Origin: Coriobacteriia bacterium
Lineage (GTDB): Bacteria > Actinomycetota > Coriobacteriia > Coriobacteriales > UBA8131
Assembly (NCBI GenBank): GCA_009776725.1
Contig: WRNE01000015.1
Span: 1 to 32,579, forward strand
Direction: 5' to 3'
Length of the DNA: 32,579 nucleotides
The position numbers and the translations under genes are program-made. Position 1 is the first letter of the stretch. Each line of letters opens with the position of its first letter. This document shows positions 1 through 7,824 of this stretch, in pieces. The notes beneath the pieces are model-generated. The model saw nothing but the letters and a program-made list of their open reading frames with translations, had not been told where the DNA came from and searched no databases.

Positions 1-574
1 CCAGCTTGAACCTCTCCCAGGTCGACGGCTTGGCCGCGCTGGCCTTGACCGGGGCGTTGGGCTGCCCGACGTCTGCCTGGACCCATTTCCCGTTGGCCTG
101 CGACAGCAGGTAGTAGCTCGACCCGCTTTGGTAGACCCTGAAGCACTCCCAGCTCTGCAGGCTGCCTGCACATGCCCTCAAGGGGGCCTGTTGGCTGTCG
201 ATGCGCGCGCTGACGTACATCTTGTTAGCCACGCTGCGGAAGCCGAGCCACCCGTCGGCAGTCAGCGTCGTCTGGTACTGCTCCCAGGTGTCGGGCTTGG
301 CCGTCCTGGCCCTTAGGGGCACGCCGCTGGTGTTCAGCTCGGCAGCGACGTACCTGCCGTTCTCTACCGACTGTATCGTGACGGTCTTGTTGCCCCACTG
401 CCCTGTCACGTCGGTAAAGCCCGACGGGACCGGCGAGGCTGCATATGCATTTGACGACTGCAATAGGGTCATTATTACTATCAGCGTGGTAATTAATTGT
501 AGTACCCTTTTCGGCAATGCTATGTCGACATTATTCTGATCATTTTGTATTAGGTATTTTGCTTCTGTTTTCAT
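1..574 (-). CDS. Secreted fascin-like beta-trefoil protein, 3' end cut by window edge
   Basis: The frame is open from the ATG at 574 to the window edge (191 codons) and lacks its C-terminus. A GGAGG site at 580-584 lies five bases before the ATG. Residues about 22-46 form a hydrophobic signal segment ending in an AYA-A type cleavage site. The mature part has repeats of roughly 40-45 residues with recurring WLGFRSVANKMYVSA-like and WE.F motifs, typical of fascin-like or related beta-trefoil carbohydrate-binding domains. In such families the trefoil usually accompanies a catalytic domain, which may lie outside the window. Composition changes sharply from AT-rich in the signal region to GC-rich in the trefoil (near 430-440), as if the mature part came from elsewhere. 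The neighbouring gene upstream is another secreted beta-trefoil protein. The domain assignment rests on pattern recognition only. Confidence 0.75.
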   Translation of the reverse strand, partial: MKTEAKYLIQNDQNNVDIALPKRVLQLITTLIVIMTLLQSSNAYAASPVPSGFTDVTGQWGNKTVTIQSVENGRYVAAELNTSGVPLRARTAKPDTWEQYQTTLTADGWLGFRSVANKMYVSARIDSQQAPLRACAGSLQSWECFRVYQSGSSYYLLSQANGKWVQADVGQPNAPVKASAAKPSTWERFKL

Positions 575-753
575 TTTTTCCTCCATTAAATAGTTACATC
601 GAGACAAGTACTGTCGTGGACTTGGATTTGTTCTCAATTCCTAATTCTGCTTAGTGATATTTGCCTCGCTGTGTTTAAAGTAAATGTTCGTTCCATTATA
701 TTCTGGGGGATATATAAAGCTCTTTCAAAATATATCCATGTTGTTATTAGGTT

Positions 754-1776
754 TTATCTAAATGATGGTCTAATCACATATGAGTAATCTGATGGCATAT
801 TTGATACAGCTACAATACCCTTAGTGGATTTTGGGGCCTGATGCACGATCTGTCCTCCTCCGATGTACATCATGACATGGCCATAAGTGGGATCGGCACC
901 CCCAACTCCAGGGTTAGAAACTATTATGTCTCCGGCTTGAAGCGTTGTATTGCCCTTACTGAATCGACTCCAACCAAGATTAATTGAATGGTTGTCATCA
1001 GAGAATTGATACCCATGGCCAGTACCGCCTTGGTTGGTGTATACAGCTGTACCTAGGATTCTTTTGTAATACGCTGTTGCAAACGATGCACATTGACCAG
1101 CAAAGAGACCATCGACAGGATTTACGATTGATTTACCTACTTGGCTTTTTAACCAGTCCACAGCCTCTTCCTGTGTAGCAACGTTTGCCTTTTCCAACTT
1201 CCATTGCTGTAGATCATTGAGTGGATTGTAAGACTGGACCACGACGTTTGCCCTGGCATCATTACTAACAGTTGCAAGCACCATATTTTGATTTAGGACT
1301 GATCGTATAACAAAATATCCGCTATCTAGTTTATCGAGATACCAGTGCTTAGAACCGTAGGCAGAATTTGACCAGACTTGCACATTCATACCGTTTTTCG
1401 GGGATGAGTCAGTGGCAATGTCCAGAACATAGTTCACGTTTATCTTTGATTTTATTAAGTACTTATTGTTGCCGAGGCTAGATAAAGCAAACTTCTGTTC
1501 GAGGCTTCCATCGTTGTTCGAAGCACAGACATTTGTACCTGGTCTGATCGAGTTAGTAGTCGCCAAAACGTTCAGGTATTTGCCACTGCCTCGATTAACA
1601 ATGTTATATGTGAAACTTGTAAAAACTAGAGTGGCCATCTGTTCACCTGTTTGTTTGAATATATTAAAGATGGGGACTGACGCCACAGCTGTTTGGTTTC
1701 CAATCAAAATACAACCGATCATCATTTGGACGCTTATTAATAGCTTGATAATATTATATAAAGTGTTTTTCTTCAT
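754..1776 (-). CDS. Secreted ricin-type lectin plus CHAP-domain cell-wall hydrolase
   Basis: A 340-residue protein. The open frame can begin at a TTG at 1788, but GGAGGAG at 1780-1786 lies inside that extension, so I chose the ATG at 1776 (MKKNTLYN). Residues 1-33 look like a signal peptide or N-terminal anchor. Residues about 56-194 form a ricin-type beta-trefoil with three QxW-like endings (EQKFAL, KHWYLD, QQWKLE), probably binding sugars. Residues about 203-337 form a CHAP amidase/endopeptidase domain with the catalytic pair visible as C229 (GQCASF) and H300 (YGHVMMYIGG). CHAP enzymes cut peptidoglycan peptides or act as secreted amidases; the lectin part would target it to the wall or to host glycans. 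It could serve wall remodelling, autolysis or killing of rivals. It is monocistronic as far as can be seen, and AT-rich like the region upstream. Confidence 0.85.
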   Translation of the reverse strand: MKKNTLYNIIKLLISVQMMIGCILIGNQTAVASVPIFNIFKQTGEQMATLVFTSFTYNIVNRGSGKYLNVLATTNSIRPGTNVCASNNDGSLEQKFALSSLGNNKYLIKSKINVNYVLDIATDSSPKNGMNVQVWSNSAYGSKHWYLDKLDSGYFVIRSVLNQNMVLATVSNDARANVVVQSYNPLNDLQQWKLEKANVATQEEAVDWLKSQVGKSIVNPVDGLFAGQCASFATAYYKRILGTAVYTNQGGTGHGYQFSDDNHSINLGWSRFSKGNTTLQAGDIIVSNPGVGGADPTYGHVMMYIGGGQIVHQAPKSTKGIVAVSNMPSDYSYVIRPSFR

Positions 1777-1841
1777 GAGCTCCTCCAAAAATGCTCTTGC
1801 TTGCTCAATTAAGTAGCTAGCTTTTATGGGGTGTACACATG

Positions 1842-1850
1842 TGATATACT
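1842..1850 (+). promoter_or_regulatory. Possible extended -10 promoter for a small RNA
   Basis: TGA directly precedes TATACT (1845-1850), giving a TGN extended -10 element; no good -35 is present 17 bases upstream (TTTTAT). The overlapping palindromes GTGTACAC (1831-1838) and CACATGTG (1836-1843) could be an operator. No coding frame follows; an intrinsic terminator does. The call is tentative. Confidence 0.3.
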
Positions 1851-1856
1851 CTGTTC

Positions 1857-1902
1857 GGCTTAAGCGTGAGGGGTTCTGTGTACGGGATCCCTCGCGTTTT
1901 TT
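1857..1902 (+). ncRNA. Candidate small RNA ending in an intrinsic terminator
   Basis: This is the stretch between the possible extended -10 at 1842-1850 and the end of the T-run at 1902. There is no open frame of note, and nothing else on this strand upstream would need the terminator. The transcript would be only about 45-50 nt, mostly the terminator hairpin. I do not recognise a known RNA family. It could equally be a leftover terminator from a lost gene. Confidence 0.25.
1865..1902 (+). terminator. Intrinsic terminator on the plus strand
   Basis: A twelve-pair stem (CGTGAGGGGTTC at 1865-1876 with GGATCCCTCGCG at 1885-1896, including G-U pairs), an eight-base loop, and a run of six T at 1897-1902. 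The T-run exists only on the plus-strand side, so the terminator works for plus-strand transcription although both flanking genes are on the minus strand. Confidence 0.65.
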
Positions 1903-2333
1903 ATATCTTTGCTGTTCACTGCTCAGATCATGCAGTGTTTTTGCGGTGTTAAAAACTATGAAGTAGGCTCTCTTATTCTGTTAGTTCTTCGTTTTGACAT
2001 CGTAAACCCCCTTTCATAATCCCAAATCGGACACTTGTTTTTGAAATCAACATGAATTCCTGTACTGTCAAAGCAGAACAAAATATTCATGGTGCTAATT
2101 TTATTTTGATTCAAAGACAAGGTTGTATTTGTGTAATCATTGGCGAATTATATGTAACATGTTGCTGAGTACCATGCTTTTTATATCATCTGTTTCAGCT
2201 GAAAAATGCTAGTGTTTTAAACGAGTGGGCTGATGCTTGATGCAGCAATGTGGCTGTGTAGTCTTAATATGCTTTAAAACTAATAACAGATAAGTTTATA
2301 GTGCAATTTGGTCTATTGAGAAAACGGTATGGT
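1903..2333. other. Intergenic region with no recognised feature
   Basis: AT-rich, with stop codons in all frames. It lies 3' of the signalling block (minus strand) and upstream of the CHAP gene. I see no convincing intrinsic terminator for the signalling operon here and no confident promoter for the CHAP gene. Confidence 0.5.
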
Positions 2334-3101
2334 TTAACGTATCCAGACTGTAATTGCTGAATAGTTATCGCGCTCTGAGCTGTTAGATAAACTGCTTTTA
2401 CCAGCATTGGCCGAAGCGATTTTCTCCATTCTTTGCAGCCAGTCAGCTGGGTTCTTCGCTTGCCTGAGAGTAAGGCTCATCTTTTTTTCGTCAATCCACT
2501 CCCAAAACCCGTCACTACAAAGCAGGAAAGACTCGTTTCCTTCTAAAGGGATTTTTTCACTTAGTTCATAACGGGGCTCGTTCCATTCTATTCCCATAGA
2601 ACGTAACAATCTGTTTCTATCGGGATGATGCCTAATGTCTTTTTCTTTAATCTCACCAATTGCTGCAAGCATCTGGGGAACACTGTGATCAAGCGTATGT
2701 GAGACGAGCTTTTTCCTTTTAAAAAAATACATCCTCGAATCGCCAATATGGCCCCACTGGGCGTAACCATCAAAAAAACAGAGTAGGACTAGGGTTGTCA
2801 TCATGCTTTTTTTAGCACCGGTGGCTGTCTGTTCGTCTATCAGTTTTTTTTGGCTAGATATAAAACATGCATCAAGATCTCCTGGCTTTGAAAAGAAGGT
2901 ATCACGAGCGCTTTCCACAACTATGGCTGATGCAACCTCACCGAAGCCATGGCCTCCCAAACCATCTGCTAAAGCAAAAAAGCCTAAACAACCATCATGT
3001 AACCCATCACCGCTCTTGCCATTGTTTTGAGCAAGACATACTATTGCATCTTCTTGAACCGTTCGATTTCCTAGTTCAATGAGAGAGGAGTACTCAATCA
3101 T
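2334..3101 (-). CDS. PP2C-family protein phosphatase (single-domain)
   Basis: A 255-residue PPM/PP2C-type Ser/Thr phosphatase with no membrane segment. The metal-binding aspartates are present in order: D18 (QEDA), D46 (ADGLGGHG), D197 (LCSDGFWEW) and D245 (ERDNYSAI); GHIGDSRMY (117-125) is the conserved central strand. It is close to the minimal length of bacterial PP2C enzymes such as Stp/PrpC, which reverse kinase phosphorylation. It is the last gene of the signalling block. Its ATG overlaps the stop of the LytTR gene by eight bases, so the two are translationally coupled. Likely substrates are the kinases and FHA-bound proteins encoded upstream (inference). A second PP2C gene in the same block (8511-9494) differs by having a long N-terminal extension. 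Confidence 0.92.
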   Translation of the reverse strand: MIEYSSLIELGNRTVQEDAIVCLAQNNGKSGDGLHDGCLGFFALADGLGGHGFGEVASAIVVESARDTFFSKPGDLDACFISSQKKLIDEQTATGAKKSMMTTLVLLCFFDGYAQWGHIGDSRMYFFKRKKLVSHTLDHSVPQMLAAIGEIKEKDIRHHPDRNRLLRSMGIEWNEPRYELSEKIPLEGNESFLLCSDGFWEWIDEKKMSLTLRQAKNPADWLQRMEKIASANAGKSSLSNSSERDNYSAITVWIR

Positions 3102-3822
3102 TGAGCTTTTCTTTCACATTAGGCAGATACTTACGGCTTATTGGTACATTCTCTCCGTTTATCAGGTTGACCTGTTTTGCAGACATGCTGGTAATCTTGC
3201 TTCTATTAACTAAATAACTATTATGGGTACGTATAAAATTAGCGTTGACTTTCATCCCAACATCATCGAGCTTTGAATAGAATTCGTGTACCTCGTTTTC
3301 GGTATGTGCTCTGACTATACGTCTATCACTCTCAAAATAATAAATGTCTTTAAGGCTCAACCTTACACTTGACCCTCTCATCCCTATTAATAAATAACCG
3401 CTCTCATTGTTTTCTTTCTCATAAATGAACCGCTTAACAGTTTCAGACAATTTGTTTAATGCAACTGGTTTTACCAGGTAGTCATAAGCATGGACGGTAT
3501 AACCTTCATAAACGTATTTTTCACTTTCGGTAATAAATATAATCTCAGTATCTAGGCTCTTTTCCCTTATGTACCTAGCTATTAGCATACCATCAATAGA
3601 TGGTGCCTCTGGGTTAATGCCTGGTAACTTAGTCTCAAGGAAAAGCAAGTCAAAATCGTAGACACCGCCTTCGACGATGGCAATGAGATCCACCCCGTTA
3701 GAGAATGACTCAATTTGGTAGTTCTCATCATTATCAAGCTCTCGAAAGAGTATTTTGCCTAAAGCCGTCTCAATGTCATTTCGGTGTTGTCTGTTCCCAT
3801 CACAAATCGCTATCCGATACAT
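3094..3822 (-). CDS. LytTR-family response regulator with degenerate receiver
   Basis: A 242-residue protein in the AgrA/ComE/LytR layout: receiver about 1-130 and LytTR DNA-binding domain about 142-240 (FIRTHNSYLVN, ISRKYLPNVKEKL). The receiver is unusual. The phospho-acceptor position reads FLETKLPG, so the expected Asp is E63. The acidic pair near the N-terminus is D8-G9 rather than two acids. About seven extra residues follow LPG. The switch T98 and K118 (DYLVKPV) are kept. It therefore probably does not accept phosphate from a histidine kinase, and no histidine kinase is encoded in the window. AGGGGAGAG precedes the ATG at 3822. In this setting it may be controlled by Ser/Thr phosphorylation or be constitutively active (inference). 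It follows the solute-binding receptor kinase after 95 bp and overlaps the PP2C gene. Confidence 0.88.
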   Translation of the reverse strand: MYRIAICDGNRQHRNDIETALGKILFRELDNDENYQIESFSNGVDLIAIVEGGVYDFDLLFLETKLPGINPEAPSIDGMLIARYIREKSLDTEIIFITESEKYVYEGYTVHAYDYLVKPVALNKLSETVKRFIYEKENNESGYLLIGMRGSSVRLSLKDIYYFESDRRIVRAHTENEVHEFYSKLDDVGMKVNANFIRTHNSYLVNRSKITSMSAKQVNLINGENVPISRKYLPNVKEKLND

Positions 3823-3917
3823 TCTCTCCCCTGTTTTCTTTACTCCGTCTGTTGCTGGCTTGTTAAACAGTCATAGTCCCTCTCACCTTTCTGCACTTTG
3901 TTGACTGTTCACCAGCT

Positions 3918-6158
3918 TCACACTTTCCACTGTTCTACAAAATCTAAAACACTATCAGTTGAACCATCTTCAAGTATTATCTTGTCAAAATACTCTTGGC
4001 TGAACTGTATGAGTTGTGGTCGATCCAATTCGAAAAAGACAACATCGTTTTCTCTATCATCAATTTCAGCAAGGGTCGATAAGCCTGGCCTTGATGCAAC
4101 ATAATCTCCAAAAGCTTTTTTATTTATCGGCAACGACTGATGATTCTGCACATTAACGATGTTTTGCGATGAATTTCTAAGCATATAGGCAAGGAACAGC
4201 AATGATATATCTTGCTGGTTTTTTGATAACGAACTCGATATGGCATATATGTTCTGGAATCGGCCTGCAAGCACTGATTCATTTGAAAGTGAGATGATTT
4301 GGTATTGGCCAGGCGCAAAAGCCTCAACTATATGATTCAAGCCAAAAGTACCAATCATATATAGTATTTTGTCGTCGGCTAATAACTGAACGGGTGATAT
4401 ATCCGTTGTCTGAGGATCATACAAAGCAATTTGTTGAAGATCCTCCACTAATGATTCGCTGTCATTGATGTTGACGCCTTTTTCATCGGATAGATCTGGG
4501 TGATAGAGGGCGAGGAACAAAGGATAGCTCGATTTCTCTATCGACACTGGCATTTGACGTGAATATAGCGCGTTTAACGAAGGTACCAGCTTTGGAAGGG
4601 CTTGCTGAGTGCCTACGCTTCCCATGCTTGCATTGTTTTCGTTACCATACAAGGCAATCAAGTCAAAGCCCAATGGCAAGCGCTTAAAATCAGCAAAAAG
4701 CTCTTCATACCTAGATAGAAAAAGGTATTCGTCACGGTTAAGTGTCGATATCAGCCTATCCATCGGTATAGCTTGGTCTAGTATTGATAGAGGAGAAGAC
4801 TCTGTGTTGAATATACTTGGTAGGCTCTGGTCTTTACTAGCTAGACTAACCTCATTGGCATAGCTGTCACTGGGTTTCGGTTCGATATTCACCACAATAT
4901 CTGGGTAGCCATTACCCTTGCTCTCCCTCATATCACTTGAGAACTGGTCAGCAATTTGTCTCCAAATATAAACCTGCTCATCCCAAGCAGCTTCTTCGCC
5001 TGTAACTGGCAACCATACTGTAATCGAATCATCTTCGATTGTCGTTCTAGCCAGAGGCGGCTCCGGCTTATATCTTTCGTATAATGCCAAACCCGCTAAA
5101 CCACCAACAGCAAGCAGACTGGCGCCACCAATGATAAATGATCTCCGAGTCATTCTTTTACGAAGTACAGTCTCTGGGTCGTCTACTTTTTTACCGCTAA
5201 GTAGTGCTTCTTGAAAATCATCTACTTTTTGATAACGAAGGTCTGGATTGACTGCCATTGCTCTCATAATTGCATTATCGGCATTTTTGCTGATAAGGAC
5301 ATTCATGTCCATTGGTCTTTGTAATGTGTCTTTGATTTCCCGATCGGGAGCTTCATCTGGCACTTCTCCGGTAAGCATTTTATACAAGGTGGCAGCTAGT
5401 CCGTAGATATCTGTAAACGGCCCCTGTCGGCTTTTGCTTCGATACTGCTCAGGTGCGGTATAGCCTTGGGTTATGACTACTGTTAGCGTCTTGTTATCAT
5501 CCTCATTGGATAAGCGCGCTGCCCCAAAGTCAATGATCTTTATATGGTTGCTCGTGGTAATGAAGATATTCCCAGGATGTATATCACGATGAATCACACC
5601 TGCCGAATGGATGACTTTCAAGCCTTCCATAACCGATGTGATGATTTCAAATGCTTCCTCATAATCTAGGCGGCCTGTTTGTGGCTGCGCAAGATAATCC
5701 GACAATGAAATACCATCTAGGTATTCCATTACAAAGTACGCAGTGTTGTTCTCTTCGAAAAAATTGTATACGTTCACAATGTAGGGGCTTTCACGAAAAG
5801 CCACAGTTGTCCTTGCTTCTAATAAGAACCGGTCTAAAGCGGTTTGAAACTGATTGCTCTCGAGCGCTTTTGGGTAAACCGTTATGTCGGTTCCACCCGC
5901 TGCCCGGGTCACTATGCCGGAAGGAAAGAATTCTTTGATTGCCATCATTTTTGATAAATGGGTATCCCAAGCTTTATAGATGACACCAAAACCTCCAAAG
6001 TCGATAACGGTGCCTATTGTGTAGCGGCTATTCAAAACTGTACCGGGGTGAAGGTGGTAGGCTTGCTCAGGAGGTGTGCCTTCCTTGAAACCACAATGTA
6101 GGCAAACCTCATAATTGCCTTTATCCTTAAAGCAGTTCAGACAAATCTCGTGTGGCAT
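3918..6158 (-). CDS. Receptor Ser/Thr kinase with solute-binding-protein-like ectodomain
   Basis: A 746-residue membrane kinase. Residues 6-22 hold a zinc ribbon (CLNC, CLHC). The kinase domain spans about 45-322 with the glycine loop GTVIDFGGFG, K75 (AIKEFF), H190-R191-D192 (HRDIHPGN), D210 (DFGAAR) and the APE-like TAPEQY. A juxtamembrane TRRSFIIGG followed by a hydrophobic stretch to about 360 forms the single membrane span; it also resembles a twin-arginine signal. Residues about 375-746 resemble a family-1 extracellular solute-binding protein: the opening DDSITVWLPVTGEE, the IADQF segment and the PDIVVNI strand match the usual start of sugar-binding lipoproteins. The kinase would be inside and the binding domain outside. 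This replaces the PASTA repeats usual in such kinases and suggests sensing of a small ligand. It starts 11 bp after the FHA gene, with AAGGGG overlapping that stop. Confidence 0.85.
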   Translation of the reverse strand: MPHEICLNCFKDKGNYEVCLHCGFKEGTPPEQAYHLHPGTVLNSRYTIGTVIDFGGFGVIYKAWDTHLSKMMAIKEFFPSGIVTRAAGGTDITVYPKALESNQFQTALDRFLLEARTTVAFRESPYIVNVYNFFEENNTAYFVMEYLDGISLSDYLAQPQTGRLDYEEAFEIITSVMEGLKVIHSAGVIHRDIHPGNIFITTSNHIKIIDFGAARLSNEDDNKTLTVVITQGYTAPEQYRSKSRQGPFTDIYGLAATLYKMLTGEVPDEAPDREIKDTLQRPMDMNVLISKNADNAIMRAMAVNPDLRYQKVDDFQEALLSGKKVDDPETVLRKRMTRRSFIIGGASLLAVGGLAGLALYERYKPEPPLARTTIEDDSITVWLPVTGEEAAWDEQVYIWRQIADQFSSDMRESKGNGYPDIVVNIEPKPSDSYANEVSLASKDQSLPSIFNTESSPLSILDQAIPMDRLISTLNRDEYLFLSRYEELFADFKRLPLGFDLIALYGNENNASMGSVGTQQALPKLVPSLNALYSRQMPVSIEKSSYPLFLALYHPDLSDEKGVNINDSESLVEDLQQIALYDPQTTDISPVQLLADDKILYMIGTFGLNHIVEAFAPGQYQIISLSNESVLAGRFQNIYAISSSLSKNQQDISLLFLAYMLRNSSQNIVNVQNHQSLPINKKAFGDYVASRPGLSTLAEIDDRENDVVFFELDRPQLIQFSQEYFDKIILEDGSTDSVLDFVEQWKV

Positions 6159-6169
6159 CAGTCAGCCCC

Positions 6170-6589
6170 TTACTGATCGAATCTCCGAGTTAACAAGCTT
6201 TCTGTTAATTCAGTGTATGTGGACAGTAGGAACCTGTTCTTCTTGGTACCAAGATATATCTCGGTTCCTGATGGCAGACGAATAGGTTTATTCTTTTCTA
6301 GACGGGTCCCATCGGCAAGGAAGGTCCCGTTTGTTGAATAATCAGTAACTTGCCAGTTCGCTCCATCTGTTAAGAATTCTACTTCACAATGCTTTCGGCT
6401 AACCTTTTCAGCATTTTGGTCTATGACCAGATGGGATAAAACCGCATCGCGGCCAAAAATAAGCGCCTCACCCTGTTGTACGTTAATTGTTGCATACTTG
6501 TACATACCGGCAATACCAACAATTGTTCCCCCTGTGGAGCCCTTTGACCCCATTCTGCTCAGCGGATTTGAGTCGGCAGAAGGCACCAT
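6170..6589 (-). CDS. Small cytoplasmic FHA-domain protein
   Basis: A 139-residue protein that is almost entirely one FHA (phospho-threonine-binding) domain. The key contacts are visible: FGRD (45-48), VSRKH (63-67) and STNGTF (85-90). There is no signal or membrane segment. The first ~25 residues are Ser/Gly-rich and probably flexible. It resembles GarA/FhaB-type adaptors in size, but lacks a clear N-terminal threonine switch motif. It lies 8 bp after the DUF975-FHA gene (GGAGG before the ATG) and 11 bp before the solute-binding kinase, so it may read that kinase's autophosphorylation sites (inference). Confidence 0.9.
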   Translation of the reverse strand: MVPSADSNPLSRMGSKGSTGGTIVGIAGMYKYATINVQQGEALIFGRDAVLSHLVIDQNAEKVSRKHCEVEFLTDGANWQVTDYSTNGTFLADGTRLEKNKPIRLPSGTEIYLGTKKNRFLLSTYTELTESLLTRRFDQ

Positions 6590-6597
6590 GAAACCTC

Positions 6598-7824
6598 CTA
6601 ATCTAGACGGATAGTATTTGTTCGGCTCCCCACCACTAAAACAGTACCACGAGGCATCTTGTTCTCCACGTTACTAACCAATTGCCTGCCATCGTCTGTG
6701 TATGTTCCGTTTGATGAGAAATCTAAAACAATATACGATTGACTGCTTGAGTCGTAGCGGACTGATAGGTGTTTTCGGCTTATTTTGTCTGCGCCATCAT
6801 TGAAAACGATATCTGATAGCGCAGAGTCGCGGCCGATGACAACTTCCTCATCTGGCTCAAAACGGAAAACTGCACCGTTATATGATCCTGAGAGCGCTGT
6901 AATCGCTGGGCGGACATCACCTTGACGCAAGCCTGCGATACCTTCACGGGCCATGTTTTCTGAGTCGTGGACTGATGTGCCGGCTCGTGCCTGGTCATAG
7001 AACGCCGATGCTGCAATCTCTAGATATAGGCTCCATAAACCATATACCAATGCCAAGCATGCTGGCAGAACTACCAGCACTAGAAATGAACCAAAGGGTG
7101 CCAATGAAAAGACTACTGCTAACAAGCCGCCCACAGACAGCATGCCCGCAAACCAGCCATAGAAAGTAGCGTCTTGCACGAATAATTGCCCTTTGTTTCC
7201 ATACATTAAACGCTTGCTTTCTCGAATAGCCTCGATTCCACTTATGCTTGGCTCATCAATGATTATGAAGAGGGCTAACCTGTAGCGATATGTGGCAACA
7301 ATTCCAAGGACAATGCCGATACACGGAACAAGGCACCATGCTACGACCAGCAAGTACCGCAATGCCACAACAATGACTACTCGTGAAAAATTGGTAAAAG
7401 CAGCGAAGACATCAGATAGTCCAGCGTCTCTTTCTCGTCTATAGCGGAGCGCTAAATTGGCCAAACCATAAGCAGATATAGTATTAGTCACGATATAAGC
7501 TATAGAAAACAGAACTAGAAAAGCAATAATAGGTATAACCGAGCTAGTTAGAAAAGAGATAATCAATTCTGCATAAATATAAGGATTGCCATACTCAGCA
7601 GCCTCATATAGAAGGGATGTTAGATTCTGTAGCAAACCTTGCATAATCAAGGAGCTTAGAAGAGCCATAACCACATATACCACAACCGATACCAAGGACC
7701 ATAACAAACCAGCTACTAATGGCAGGCCTAGGCGTTTGTTCAAAGCTTCCCAAGATACACGTTTAAAAACCGAAGCCGGGTCGATGACGATGTTTTTGCC
7801 GTAGTAGTTTTGCTGACTATTCAT
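6598..7824 (-). CDS. DUF975-like polytopic membrane protein with C-terminal FHA domain
   Basis: A 408-residue protein. About 35-285 is strongly hydrophobic with about six membrane segments. The segment GIEAIRESKRLMYGNKGQLF matches the signature of DUF975-type membrane proteins. The C-terminal ~90 residues form an FHA domain (VVIGRDSALSDIV, ISRKHLSVRY, DFSSNGTYTDDG), predicted cytoplasmic. The ATG follows directly on the stop of the upstream zinc-ribbon/FHA gene, with GGAGG inside that gene's end, so translation is probably coupled. It may recruit phosphorylated partners to the membrane. DUF975 has no firmly established function, and the fusion to FHA is not one I recall as common. Confidence 0.85.
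   Translation of the reverse strand: MNSQQNYYGKNIVIDPASVFKRVSWEALNKRLGLPLVAGLLWSLVSVVVYVVMALLSSLIMQGLLQNLTSLLYEAAEYGNPYIYAELIISFLTSSVIPIIAFLVLFSIAYIVTNTISAYGLANLALRYRRERDAGLSDVFAAFTNFSRVVIVVALRYLLVVAWCLVPCIGIVLGIVATYRYRLALFIIIDEPSISGIEAIRESKRLMYGNKGQLFVQDATFYGWFAGMLSVGGLLAVVFSLAPFGSFLVLVVLPACLALVYGLWSLYLEIAASAFYDQARAGTSVHDSENMAREGIAGLRQGDVRPAITALSGSYNGAVFRFEPDEEVVIGRDSALSDIVFNDGADKISRKHLSVRYDSSSQSYIVLDFSSNGTYTDDGRQLVSNVENKMPRGTVLVVGSRTNTIRLD

Noticed and set aside
1903..2333. Intrinsic terminator for the signalling block
   Set aside because: No GC-rich hairpin followed by a T-run was found on the minus-strand side; termination may be Rho-dependent or lie at a site I could not see.
3823..3917. 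Histidine kinase partner for the LytTR regulator
   Set aside because: The gap is only 95 bp and non-coding, and no HATPase motifs occur in neighbouring genes.
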